A DNA stretch of 64,000 bases, from NCBI RefSeq assembly GCF_020283565.1, contig NC_060059.1, positions 13,399,501 through 13,463,500 of the forward strand, in the 5' to 3' direction. Position numbers and translations under genes: made by a program. Of the stretch, positions 33,345 through 45,157 are shown in pieces; within the stretch, counting starts at the first letter, position 1, and each line of letters starts with the position of its first letter. The notes under the pieces are model-generated. The model was not told the DNA's origin. It did no database searches and saw nothing but the letters and a program-made list of their open reading frames with translations. The DNA is from Trifolium pratense. Taxonomy: Eukaryota > Streptophyta > Magnoliopsida > Fabales > Fabaceae.

Positions 33345-34135
33345 CAGGGACGGACTGATAGGACAACTATCACGGACCCAGACACAAATAATTGGTGGGG
33401 CTAAAAATTTTATGCACCATCGAAGAATTTTTTTGTAATCATGATAATTCAGTTAAACAATAAATAATATATGAGATTACTACTAATACAACATGTATAT
33501 CCAAAAAAAGAACAACAACAAACCTAAAAATTTCTATTCAAAAAAAGCAAACCACCAAACTATATCCAAAAAATCACAAAATTTCTATTAAATCACTATT
33601 ATTTAATGTTTCACAAGATCCTACCTTGAACCAAAATATATAGAATCCAAAATTATACTAGCTTATAGTTTATTTTGATAAGCCAGTTTAATTAGCTTAT
33701 AACTTATTAATTTTTATTCCAATTTTATCCATATTATCTTACTTCACAACAAATTAAATATTAACTAATCATATTTTTTTAATGTTATTTCATATTTATA
33801 TGCTAGTTCAATTGATAATTTAATCCAATAATACAAACTCAATTAGCTACCCACTTTTTTTTCAAAGCAAAGTCAAAGTTGGTTATCATAAAATTAAACT
33901 ATATATAACTTGAAATAATATTTTATGTATAATGTAAGACTTAAACTAATATTTGTATTAATACTTATAGTCATCAATAATATACTCTAAAGTAATATTT
34001 ATATTAATATTTGTACAAATATTTATACAAAATGACTTGAAATTATTTATAAAATATATATTTATTTTTTAAAAAAATAAGTTGGGCTGGGCTGGTGTGG
34101 CTAGCCACACCAAGCCTTAAAGAGGTCCGCCCCTG
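33345..34135. mobile_element. hAT-type non-autonomous transposon, 791 bp
   Basis: The ends are CAGGGACGGACT and, inverted, CAGGGGCGGACCT, typical of plant hAT elements. They are flanked by a perfect 8-bp duplication CATTCACG (33337-33344 and 34136-34143). The interior is AT-rich and includes a block (about 33655-33850: GCTTATAACTTATTAA and similar) shared with the RING-gene intron at 40468-40800. No transposase. Confidence 0.88.
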
Positions 34136-34143
34136 CATTCACG

Positions 34144-34840
34144 CGTATCTTGTACCTCTATTGAAACAGAATGGATTCATGTTCTTTCATTGATTGGTTA
34201 TTCTAAAGCAAACCAGACTAAAGAGAGTAGAGAAATACTTTTTATTAGGTTATCTAGAATGCTATGCCCCAAGGCAATAAAGTAGCAATCGGCTTTCTTT
34301 CCGATGATTATACTCGAATAGCTAATGTCATATCTTCAATAGGTTTCGGCATAACAAAGCTTGCACTGTCTTTCCGCACTTAGGCTCACAACGTGCAATA
34401 GAAAATGTAAAATATTTGATAGGATCCGTTTCGGAAACGTGGAATGGATGTAAGGGAAATTCAAATGTTATATAGTTTGCCATCAGGACTTCACTGTGCG
34501 TGGTGTAGTGTACTTGAAGTTGGAACAGAACATTGTGCATGGGAATTGAATCCACCAATAGTGTATTAAGGCTATTTTTTGTTTTCCCTTTACGTAAAGC
34601 AACTTGTACTCTCGGGAGAAGGTCGCAAATCTTAACACTCAGAAGTCACAAAATTGATTGCTAGAACATGCACTGAAAATGAGTGACTAAAATATGTTTA
34701 TAAGTCTATTGCTCAAAAGTTTTAAAACTTTTCATAAACTTTTTTATTTCAATTTGAATTGATATAAAAAAATTGCTTACACCGACTTTCCTTGCAGTTA
34801 CAAAAAAATAACTTAATTATGTTGTGAGCTATGCTGATTC
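34144..34840. other. Intergenic stretch between hAT element and AMI1
   Basis: Unrecognised sequence continuing the left flank of the hAT element, then the 3' flank of AMI1. A 76-codon minus frame (34328-34558) has no recognisable domain. Confidence 0.3.
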
Positions 34841-37800
34841 CTATTTTTCAATGTTATCATAAATACTCTCAACAAGGTGAAGCAAGAACTCATCTGCACC
34901 ATTCCTGGCCACCAGAGAAACTGATATCGGGAGGTCATTATACAACCCTAGTGGAATGTTTACCTGCAAAGTATTGAGAAAGAAAATCATATACAAATAA
35001 TGAAGAAATAGGAGTCTTAAGTTTTTCACAAATGCATTCAGGAGAAACCTGGCAAAATCCAGATACTCCAACAACAGACAGCAGGCTGAAAGCTCTTGCA
35101 CGAAAAATTTCTAATTCGGATGAATTTGTTTGTAGTTTAGGTGGAGGCCCTGGAACTGTCGGGATCATGAGAACACCGAAATCCTGAAATTTTCACATTA
35201 ATCTGTAAGCATGAGTTAAAAACAAAAGGGCATGCATGTTTTATGAAGTATGATTGGTTGCTTGGAATTCGCCATAGGTGTACATCAGATATCTAAAAGC
35301 AGATGACCAACAAGTTAATCAGAATCCATGCATAATATAGAAAATGGATTAACAAATAATATGATATGTTATATCTGATGAAATCTGCTGTTTATCTGTA
35401 TGTCACGGAGATTCCAAAAATCAGCTTTTATGCATGACTAGGGTGTGTGTGAGAGAAAAAGAATACCCCAAGAAGAGAAGTAAGTGCCTCATGCAACTCC
35501 TTTATTATAGAATGACAGATATCAATACCCTCCCCTTTTGTGGTAAGGGCATCTGATACGCGTTCTGAAATTCCGGGACCTATATCAGGTTTGACTGCAT
35601 TGATCCATTCACCATGGTTATTCTTAAATTCATACCTGTCACAAATAGTAAAATAAGAAAGGATTCAAATTTTAACTAAAGCAAATATCCACAATCACTA
35701 AAAGATTAAAAGTCATTTGCTAAAAGTTGGGATGAACTTGTGAGCTACACCTCTGAAGCAATCGCATGGCGCTTGAAAGTGCAGCCAGTGATGGAATGTT
35801 GTATACTTGGTCTGTATTCTCTTGAATCATGAAACTCTTCAAACTTTGAACTTTGGCCTTAACATATTCACCAAGAATTTCATGCCTTAATACATCAACT
35901 GCAGCAGTGGATACAACAAAAAATTTCAGCAAAATGAAATTGTTTCAACTGAATTGATATTAATAGATCTATATGATCAAACATTCACCTCCATACAACT
36001 TCTGTATTGCTTTGATGACAATCTGTGGAACTACATCGTAAGGAATACTTGAAAGCTGAAAACAATCCTCCGCAATGATAATCTGAGTAGGTCTAACAGG
36101 TGCGGCTTGTTGTGGCGATGGTAAAAGTACATGTCCAACTCTGCTTAAAATCTTTGGATCCCTAGCAAACCATCCTAGACATGAATATAAGAATAAGAAA
36201 ATCAATATGGAGAATAAGGGCTCAACAGCTTGTGAAACTATATTTTCTAGATCACTAGATGTGCATGCAGAGAATCAAATGCAGAGAAAGCTGTTCATTT
36301 TGATTTTCTAAACTAGATATCTAGAGAATCAAAGTATTCCCGTGCATACTGTTTTCACAATGTCGAGGTATATTGACTCGGACATATGTATAATGTAAAC
36401 ACATTATAAAACATGAAGAAAAAATACATACATTAAGGCCTGTTTGGATAAACATCTTATTTTGCAGCTTATAGCATAAGCGCTTATCATGATAAGCGCT
36501 TATGTATAAGCTTGCATAAGCTATTTTTATAGAAAAAGATAAAATAAAGATAAATTGTTTTTATATATGCTAAAAGTTGTTTTCGTAAGCTATATTGGAG
36601 AACTTATAAAAATAAGCTGAAAAAAACATGAAAATTATCATAAGTTGTTTTCATAAGTTCTCCCAAACAGTGTCACAACTTATGTCAGTAGATAAGCTCA
36701 AATAAGCCAATCCAAACAAGCACTTAATATGTTATATAGCCTCTCAGGCATTGTGAAGTTTAAGAGAAACAGAAAACACACATGTAAATTCTTCAAGAGA
36801 TTATCTAATACTAATGTCATTAGGATTTAGGAACAGCACTTCATGTTTCTAAAATAAAATTTATGAGAAGTACTATTACATAGCTGTCAATGTTAACGTA
36901 TTTGTGTATCTGTCATTCTCCAAAATCCTCTTGAAAGATGCATTCACCCAAAAAAGAGATTTAAATTGTGGATTATTACCAACAGTATCAAAACTTTGCG
37001 CCATAGGAACAACTCCCGATTTTGAGATAGCACCATGAGAAGGACGAAAACCGAAAATCCCACAATATGATGCAGGCACTCTTACACTTCCTCCTGTATC
37101 CGTTCCTATAATTTTAGCATAAAATTTAGTGGATGAGTATCCCATCTTTAAAGGAAAAACATAACAACACTTCAAATTATTAAATGGTGCTTAAAATAAC
37201 TCATGGAATGGAAGAATATCCCACCTAAAGAGAAATCCACAAGCTTTGCACCAACTGCAACAGCAGAGCCGCTAGAAGATCCTCCAGGAACTCGATCTTC
37301 TGCACAAGGATTTCTAGGCGTGCCATAGTGTATATTCTCCCCGTTTATACTGCCAAAGAAGTGTGATTAACAGAAGTAACACGGTTAACATAGACGACAA
37401 AAAATACAAATACTCATAGGATTGTATTTTCCATAATAAACAAACTCTGATAGATAAGCTTATAAGTAAAATGAACAAGTACAGATGTATCCACCCTTGT
37501 GATTAAAGTTGAAGTGAATCATAACTTACAAATTTAAAGAATCGATCATTCTTTAGAATAACTGAAAAAATCGACCAACAAAAAAAGACGAACCTGTAAG
37601 CCATTTCATCCATGACAGTTTTACCAACACAAGTAGCACCTGCACTAAGGATAGCCAAAACTGTTGGAGCAGTAGAAGTAGCAATCTCATGAGTCCTTAA
37701 CCAATCAGGATTGCCAAATCCAGCTACATACCCTTTCACATCAAATCTATTTGACAAAAACACACAAAAACATACATCAAGTTCAAGATATACATGGATT

Positions 37801-37974
37801 CAAATATTGAAGTCAAGAAAATTTTGATACTGTGAATCTTAAGAAACTGACATGGATTACTTACATGTCTTTGACTGCAAAGGTGAGTGAACTCAAAGGA
37901 AGATCAGGAGAAGAAGAAGTTGGTGGTAAAATGAATTTCTCCATGAATGCTCCATAATCTGAGGCTGTTTCCAT
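34841..37974 (-). CDS. AMI1: Amidase 1 (indole-3-acetamide hydrolase)
   Basis: Nine exons read on the minus strand: 37974-37865, 37746-37594, 37349-37225, 37105-36980, 36174-35989, 35898-35751, 35635-35467, 35183-35049 and 34963-34841. All borders are GT-AG and the frame is intact. The product has 424 residues, practically the size of Arabidopsis AMI1 (At1g08980). Amidase-signature residues are present: Lys in FAVKDIFDVKG, Ser in [10 protein letters not shown] and nucleophilic Ser in [21 protein letters not shown] and FGFRPSHGA are also typical. AMI1 converts indole-3-acetamide to the auxin indole-3-acetic acid and acts in the cytosol. Start chosen at [10 protein letters not shown], because it aligns with the family N terminus. 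The ~800-bp fourth intron contains a MITE. The alternative, an OEP64/TOC64-type protein, is unlikely because there is no membrane or TPR part. Confidence 0.92.
36436..36722. mobile_element. MITE in AMI1 intron 4
   Basis: The left end GGCCTGTTTGGATAAACA is matched by the inverted right end TGCTTGTTTGGATTGGCTTA. The interior is full of GCTTATA/TATAAGC palindromes. A relative lies in the RING gene intron at 39187-39468, and a decayed one is near 54030-54245. Confidence 0.65.
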
Positions 37975-37999
37975 GTCTGCTGCAAAGTTCCTGTTTCAC

Positions 38000-38694
38000 G
38001 TTTTCAACCACCCACAGATGATAACAGTAGTGCCACTTCACTTGTTTTGAGGGTTACAAACTTACAATGATTGATTAAGCAGCTTCTCTTGTCAGTGAAT
38101 TTTGATTGGCCAATCCAAAAATCAGTGACTCAACCACCTTCCAAGTTTTTTGTCCTTCACTTTGTACCCTACAAACATATTGTATTTTTATTCTTTTCAT
38201 ATCATTCTTTAATTCATTCTTTTTTTTTTACTCATTTTCACTATTTTAATTTTTGTCATCCCTTAGTTTTCTCTATATTTTTTTTAACCAATGCATTTAT
38301 TTTATTTTCTATTTAAATATAATTTATTCATTCATTTATCGTTCCAACGGTTTCACATCACATAGAGATATGGCTTAACTATAGTTTGTAAAGCTTGGAC
38401 AATTCTCATCTTATAAGTCAATTTTGTAGAGTTGAAATAACTCTAAAATCAAAATTGGTTTTGAACAAATGTTGTTAGCTTGCAAGTAAAAGCTTTAAGA
38501 ATCAGGCTTTTGTTATTCAATAGTGAAAAATGAATCCCCCAGAAGTCTTGTTAGAACTCCATATGATCTAGACAATGAAAATTGTGTTACTATATAATAA
38601 CAAAATACACATTAATTGTATATATTCATTTGCAATGCCATTATTCAAGAATCACAACAAACAAATGAAAAAAAATAGGAAAAAGGGAATGAAT
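38000..38694. other. Intergenic region between AMI1 and RING gene
   Basis: AMI1 promoter side and RING 3' flank, AT- and T-rich. No additional gene seen. Confidence 0.4.
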
Positions 38695-41204
38695 CTATTC
38701 ATTTCCATCAGAGTCATCATCAAATATGTACAAGTATGGAATGACAGTAGTGCGATCAACCAATTCATTTTGAGATACTTCAGTGTTTTCCCCAGGTGAG
38801 CTCCAACCTAATCTTTGAATATACACTGCATCATAAGCTTCAATATTCAATCCTGAAGCAAGAAATAGTTGAATCTCATACACAAATCTGTCTGTTCTTG
38901 CTCCCAAAAAAGGCCTTACTGCTTCAGAGACTGATATCTTGAATTCCTCCTGTTTCTTTTCAGGTGCATTTATGTGCAACTTCTGCTCTCTACTGTAAGT
39001 TAGAGAATTAACAGTATCAAGACCATCACTCTTTTTCAAACTCATATTGTTACAACAACTTGAAATGCATGAAGAAACTTACCTTGTCCATAATGGTTTT
39101 ACCACACCAAAGATATGGTGCACAATGATTTCAACATCCTCCTCCTAAAGATTAAGCAAAATGAGGTACGACTTATGAGTAAAGAATTAGACCATGTTTG
39201 GATAAACAACTTAATGAAATGCTTTAGTATAAATGTTTATCATAAAAGTGGTTATGTATAATCTATTTCTATAACAAAAGGTAAAATAAAGTCAAACTGT
39301 TTGGATATAAGCTACAAGTTGTTTTCACAAATTATCTTGGAAAGCTTGTGGAAATAAATTGAAAACAGTCTATGGACATGTCATAAATTGTTTCCATAAG
39401 ATCTCCAAATCAGTCTGACAAGTACTTATCCTAGTAGATAAACTCAAATAAGTCAATCCAAACTGACTCTGAATTATGCAATCACTAAACCAGCCCCACT
39501 CTCTCGCTCTGTCTCCTTTACCAAACGAAAACTAACCAAAAAGGGAGAGGAGAATCCAAAATTTCATTGATAATTAGGCGCATGCATACAGTGCTAGAAT
39601 TAAAGAAAATGCAACATAATCTGAATCCACATACTGTAGTAGATAAGTAAGTTGTTAGGATGGGAACAATTTACATTGACCTAAGAGGGAATGCAATAAC
39701 AAGCCGTTAATTTGAGGGTTGGGTAGTTCAATTGGTTTGAGCTAAGGGTTTAAGTTAAATGATTAGGGTTTTGATAGGACCCGTGATCATAAAAGCCCAA
39801 TTGGAGAGGAAATGGATGAAGTGGCAGGTTAGTTAGAGATTGTGAGAGAAAATACACGTGAGAGGGAGTATATAAGGTGTGTGAAAGGGAAAGAGAGAAT
39901 TCATTCAGATATTTTCTGTTAGAAACCATTTGGTTTGGCTTAGGGAGAGAATATCTCTTCTCTAAGAGGAGCTTAGCTCTGGGCAGTAGGAGTATATTCT
40001 AATGTAATTTCCCCCTTTTCATAAATAAAACTTTTCATTGTTAACTGTTTTATGTGCTATTTTATCCATTCATTTTTGGGTTCCTATCAGTTTTGAACCC
40101 TAGTGAAGGCTGATAAATCAACTAACCTGGGTAAGAGCTTGAATTTCCCTTGTTAACCAAGTCTGAAGCCAGTTGTTTGGCTGATTATACTTGCGAGATT
40201 TCCAATATTGTGGTATATTGAATATGTCTTCTAAGAAACCTACTCATACAAAGTTAAAAATAAACCATACAGTTATAAAATATTCCAGACATATAAAATG
40301 ACACACAAATACCATTATTGTGCAAGAAATTAGTTAAATGAAAGGTGGTAGAAGACATAAACCTTGTTGAGTATAGTAGCTTTGTAATCTATATCTGTGT
40401 GCTTTGGATAAGATAAAACTGCACACACAAATAAAATAAAAAATTGTAAAATGAGAGTTCTGCTAAGGATCTGTTTGGCAAGATACATTTTTGAACTTAT
40501 AGCTTAAAAGCTCGTAGACTTGTTTGGTAACTAACATTTTTTCATGAGCTTATAACTTATTTAGATTAGCTTATAGCTGATAAGCTTAGCAACTTTTTAC
40601 CCCTATCATCTTACTTGAAAAAATTAAATATTGATTATACATATATTTATGTCATTTCATATTTATAAGCTAGTTCAACCGCTAACTTTACCAAACATTA
40701 TAAATTCAATCAACCAGCTTATAAGCTATTCGCTATAGCCTATAAGGCATAAACTATCCATATGCTATAAAGCTAACTTATAAGTTATCCGGTATTAAGT
40801 AAATTAAGTAAGGCAAAGTGACGAACCAATCTTCAACATTGTGATGATTTATATAATAGCGTTGAAAGCAATCTCCATCAACTCCATGTATGATAGAAAA
40901 ATTATCTGTCTGCATAATAATAGACATAATAAAGTTCAAATTCAATAGCATGATAAATAAATAAATAAATAAATAAGATTATGATTATAAGCTGGAAGAG
41001 TAATAATAAGCAAACCTTACAAAGGGGGCATTTTACGGAAGAAGGTGGAGTATGATTCTTAGCAGAAACGACTTTGGTCCAACGCAAAATGCAATTGAAG
41101 CAAAACTGATGTAAACAGTGATCGAGATAGGAAAGTTGAATGAATGGTCCAAGGCAGATTGGGCAAATTGAATCATGCGAATTGCTCGCCGATTCATCTT
41201 CCAT
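38695..41204 (-). CDS. RING-type (C3HC4) E3 ubiquitin ligase-like protein
   Basis: Six exons on the minus strand: 41204-41016, 40909-40827, 40418-40363, 40239-40127, 39144-39083 and 39040-38695. They have GT-AG borders and one continuous frame of 282 residues. The RING is at residues 14-62: CPICLGPF, then DHCLHQFCFNCI and CPLCK, giving all eight zinc ligands. Downstream are DGDCFQRYYINHHNVED, SKAHRYRLQSYYTQ and a C-terminal region with WLTREIQALTQ, EEDVEIIVHHIFGVVK and an acidic tail. It resembles uncharacterised plant RING proteins with a TOPORS-like RING. E2 binding and ubiquitin transfer are inferred from the RING. Targets are unknown. The last acceptor (ATGAG|TTTG) is weaker than the others. 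The fourth intron holds a solo LTR and a MITE. Confidence 0.85.
39187..39468. mobile_element. MITE in RING gene intron 4
   Basis: It starts ACCATGTTTGGATAAACAAC and ends with AATAAGTCAATCCAAACT. It is the same family as the MITE in AMI1 intron 4 (shared GTTTTCACAAATTATCTTGG-like block and GATAAACTCAAATAAG). It is more diverged. Confidence 0.6.
39772..40089 (+). repeat. Solo LTR in RING gene intron 4, 318 bp
   Basis: The segment begins TGATAGGACCCGTG and ends TTGGGTTCCTATCA, so the tips are inverted TGATAGGA/TCCTATCA. It holds a TATA box (GAGTATATAAGG) and an AATAAA signal in plus orientation, antisense to the host gene. The flanks GGTTT and GTTTT are a near-perfect 5-bp duplication. Joining the flanks restores GGGTTTTGAACCC, a B-box-like piece of an older SINE whose A-box-like TAGTTCAATTGG lies at about 39724. 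Confidence 0.75.
40468..40800. mobile_element. MITE-like palindromic element in RING gene intron 2
   Basis: The sequence from GGATCTGTTTGGCAAGATAC to TAACTTATAAGTTATCC is rich in GCTTATA/TATAAGC inverted pieces and contains a block also found in the hAT element (33655-33850). The boundaries are uncertain. Confidence 0.5.
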
Positions 41205-41413
41205 TCTTTCTGCTGCAAATTACAATTAGCTTCTTCGGTCGGTGTCAGTGGTAAATCGCTTATTAGGAGAATGATGATCCGTCAATTTTAGAGATTAAAA
41301 TTGCATTTATTATCAAAAAAATTGCATTTAATATTATTTTTTTCTTTTATTTTATTTTAGAATTTTTTTTTTTTTATTTTATTTTTGTCCAGATTAGAGT
41401 GGCACACTATGTC

Positions 41414-41545
41414 ACCACTCTCATAGTTTAGTTTAGTTGGTATGGACATTGTATTTTATATTCAGCGCCATAATTTGAACTATGAATACCCCACATATCC
41501 ACTTAAAGATGGAATTTCTAACCACTAAGTAAAAAAAAAAAAAAA
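41414..41545 (+). repeat. tRNA-derived SINE with target site duplication
   Basis: It has an A-box-like TAGTTTAGTTGGTATGG, a degenerate B box (TTTGAACTATGAATACC) and a terminal run of 16 A. It is flanked by 18-bp direct repeats starting AGAGTGGCAC at 41396-41413 and 41546-41563, with two mismatches. This is a complete retroposed copy. Confidence 0.8.
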
Positions 41546-41563
41546 AGAGTGGCACGCTATATC

Positions 41564-42429
41564 TTTACGAAGAACTACCGAATTTAGATTGGTCCTTCAA
41601 TAATGTCCCCTTTTCCTTTTTAACGGTTAAATTTTGTTTATGAAGAAAGAACACTTAATTTTTTATTAATAAAAGGAAAATATTCAACGATAGTTACAGC
41701 AAACTCAAATATTATAAACTCTTAAAAATCATCCATATGAGAACGATCGAAACAACAATAAAAGAAAAAGGTCACATCCCATGCTACCGTAAACGTAATA
41801 AACTCTGACGAATACCATCATCCCACTCATTCTATTCTAACTTCATAGGCAACCTCCAAAACGGTAGCATTGGAGCCAAACAAGAACCATTGCACCATAA
41901 ACCAATTGTCTTCGTAATAATACAATTGAAAGCAAAACAACAACACACCGATCCAAACAAAAATAAGGCCAACCAGGAAACACAACCAATGCAACAGGCG
42001 TCAAAGTGAGAAACAAGACACACAACATTAGTAGAGAACCCTGAAGTGAAATTGGACGCTACAAGTCACTCTCATTCGGATATCAAATCAAATTTGTTCA
42101 AATAAGAATCACCATTCGACGACGATAAAGAAACAACCACGACACAAGAAACACCTTCAATAATATCCATAATAGCTTCTTTTTTTAAAACGCGGATGTC
42201 CCTGCTAGCTATGGAGGGCTATGTTTTATTTTACTCTAATAATAGGAGCATATCCAAATAGGATTATATCCAAATAACTTGTACCAAAATAAATAAAAAT
42301 AAAATATATCCAAATAAAAAATGATGACACGTAAATAAAAATAACAAAAGTCATCTCATAGTATTGTAAATGTTGATATTATTAGGTTGAACGTCTTCAC
42401 TCGATTTAAACTCATAATCTTATATATAG
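41564..42429. other. Intergenic stretch, no supported gene
   Basis: The minus strand at 41832-42028 has short frames of mixed composition that look like a decayed repeat. The rest is AT-rich. Confidence 0.3.
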
Positions 42430-43400
42430 TTGTTAAAATCTCGTTTTAAATTGTAAACTTTATAGATTGTACGTTTTTAAGTATGACTTTCGTGTTAAAT
42501 CGGAGCTAAAATCATTTTGAGTAAAATCAGACGTCAAAACGAGTTTAAATGATTTAACTCCCTATAAAATCAGTAAAATCACTTAAACTCGGATATTTTC
42601 ACCTAATGGTTGAAATTTATTTTTTTATCGATTCAAAAGTTCAATTTTATCATATTAAGAAATAAATACAATATCGTGTCTAGAGAGACATGATATTTTT
42701 TTTATAATAGTATATATTAATAATTATAGGAGTAACAATTATTTACACTCGTGGTTATTTTTTATAATAGTATACTATGTTTGTTCTTTTTTATAAGCAA
42801 AAATTCATAGTTAAATAATTGATTATCATGTCTTATAGACTAAATACATCATACATGATATAATAAGGGTTTGAAAAAATAAAATAATAGTGGTTAAAAT
42901 ATACAATCACTATGTATTTTAATCGTATATAATATCCAATCTTACATTACATGACATGGATGATTCAAAGAGTCATATTTAATATGTGGAAAAAATGAGA
43001 GATATTATTTCTTTGCAAGATATATTGGTAGGTACATAGTTGTTATGTTATTTGTTGCTGAAATGTATGACCGCAGTCATTTTTTTTTTGGTTACCATGA
43101 TTGACTATAGTTATGTTTACCTAATGAAAATGAGAGAAAATCAACTAAGTGTAAAATATCTAATATTTAAAATTTATTTTTAATTTAAATTTAATAATAT
43201 ATTGATTTTGTCATATTTTCTTTAATTATTCTTCATAAAACTTAAATTTCTAAATTAAAAATTAACTTATTAATTTCAGATTACGTTCAATGTTAAATAA
43301 GTTAAAGTATATATTATATATGTTTATTTTATGAGTTTAAGAGTTTAATCTATGTTTCAATTTCACTTAGCCAAAATGAGTTGATATAAAAATTAGATTT
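42430..43400 (-). repeat. Unclassified dispersed repeat, copy B
   Basis: Inverse-orientation counterpart of 31190-32600, with insertions and deletions between them. Both ends carry TTGTTAAAATC / TTGTCAAAATC-like words. No coding capacity. Confidence 0.55.
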
Positions 43401-43443
43401 TGACAACATTGATCTTATAGTGTGTTTATGAGCTATGAAGCAC

Positions 43444-44318
43444 GGACACCTCTAGAATTAAGCGTGTCACGGTGTCGGACATGTGTCGGTGTCTAACACT
43501 TATATGACACTCGTACGACACATGTCGGAACACTCATACAAGTGACCTAAAAAACTTGTATTTTCTTTTGCTTCGACAATCCTTGGAATGGTGTCTGATA
43601 CCTATATAACAATCATACAACACGTGTCGGGCTACTCAGACAAGTGTTACAAAATAATTTATTTTTTCTTTGCTTCAAGCTGACCCTAGACACCTCAAAA
43701 CAATGTTGATCAATGATGTTATTTTTGAAATAGATCAATGAGAAAGGGTTAAAGACATTAAATTTGATTACAACATTTTTAACTTTTTCAATATAGATGG
43801 ATAAATAAAGGTCAAATACTATCATATCTCATTTTAGAACTTTTTCATAAAATAAATTGATCAATTTAGATCTTTTATAATTAATGTTACTAATTTATTT
43901 AAGGCTTAATTGCAGTTTTGGTCCCCCTATTTTCATCATTGGTCCACCTATTTTAAAATTTGACGTTTTGGTCCTCCTAGCATATATTTTGTCTAAAATA
44001 TGGTGATACAATGTGTTTTAAATTAACTTTATCAAGAATTTTTCTTATAATTTCATCAATGTTGGTATTTGCTCATTGTCATATCATATGCCACGTCGTT
44101 TAAAACATATTAATTTATAGTTAAAAATTATGATAGGGGGACCAAAACTGTCAAGTTTTAAAATAGGGGCACTAAAACTACAAAATAGTAAAAATAGGAG
44201 ACCAAAACTACAATTAAACCTTTATTTAATTATAATAAAAAAATACATGTAACAGTATCGGTGTCCTGTGTTTTTAAATTGTCGGACGTGTCGATGTCAG
44301 TCAGAATCCGTACTTTAA
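43444..44318. repeat. GTGTCGG-type dispersed repeat split by a MULE MITE
   Basis: It begins AAGCACGGACACCTC and ends near GTCAGAATCCGTACTT, with internal GTGTCGGACATGTGTCGGTG motifs. Relatives are at 28318-28450 and 52918-53075. The MITE at 43903-44220 lies inside it. Confidence 0.5.
43903..44220. mobile_element. MULE-type MITE, 318 bp, with 9-bp duplication
   Basis: GGCTTAATTGCAGTTTTGGT at the left is matched by inverted CAATTAAACC and the GACCAAAACTAC blocks at the right. The perfect 9-bp duplication TTTATTTAA lies at 43894-43902 and 44221-44229. Confidence 0.88.
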
Positions 44319-44711
44319 TAGTTTATGAGTTTTAGTAGGTCTGAGCATCGGTCGGGTTCGGGCCGAAAATCACTAAATCGATAAAAACCGCAACCATTTA
44401 ATTTGGACCCAATTTCGACCGTCTATATCTTCGGTTTTTCGGGTTCGGGTCATACGGGTGACGGGTTGAACGGATCGGTTATTACGGGTTAGATCGAAAC
44501 TTTGTTTACATCTAAAACTCCTTCATTCTCCAAAAATTCATAATTTTCGAATAGTTTAATACCTCGTACACAATGCAACAAAAGATAGACGAAGTAAATT
44601 AAAAAACAAAGAGGGTTAGATGCAGTTACTTTCTTTTAATATGTAGATCTAAAGACAATAAAATATCAAGTAGAAGAGACGTAGAAATTAAAATAGATCT
44701 AGAATATATAT

Positions 44712-45081
44712 AGGGGAGAGATCAAATTACACCGCTCAATAACGCTTTAACGAATACAATTTTTACAAAATCCACCGTTGGATAGAAAGCTTATATCGTA
44801 TAGATCATCCATGTTGAATTTTACAAAAATCTAAAATCGTTTGATAGGTTATTGAGATCGATGAAGATTAATGGTTTATGTATTTTTATTGAATACAGTT
44901 AATCTTGATCTATCTCAAAAACATATCAAACGATTTTAGATTTTTATACAATTCAACATAGATGATCTATACGATATAAGCTTTCAATCCAACGATGGAT
45001 TTTGTAAAATTTGTATTCGTTAAAGCGTTATTGAGCGGTGTAACATTACTCAAATATTACACCGGTGTAATTTGATTCCTC

Positions 45082-45084
<3 letters not shown>
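44712..45084. mobile_element. Long-TIR MITE inserted in an AT microsatellite
   Basis: The outer ends are GGGGAGAGATCAAATTACAC and, inverted, GAGGAGGAATCAAATTACAC. Inner arms of about 90 bp (ACCGCTCAATAACGCTTTAA / TTAAAGCGTTATTGAGCGGT) form a strong hairpin. Left and right flanks are ATATATA. No coding capacity. Confidence 0.8.

Positions 45085-45153
<69 letters not shown>
45085..45153. repeat. (AT)n microsatellite, about 34 units
   Basis: An uninterrupted alternating AT run of roughly 69 bases directly right of the MITE. Likely polymorphic. Confidence 0.95.
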
Positions 45154-45157
<4 letters not shown>

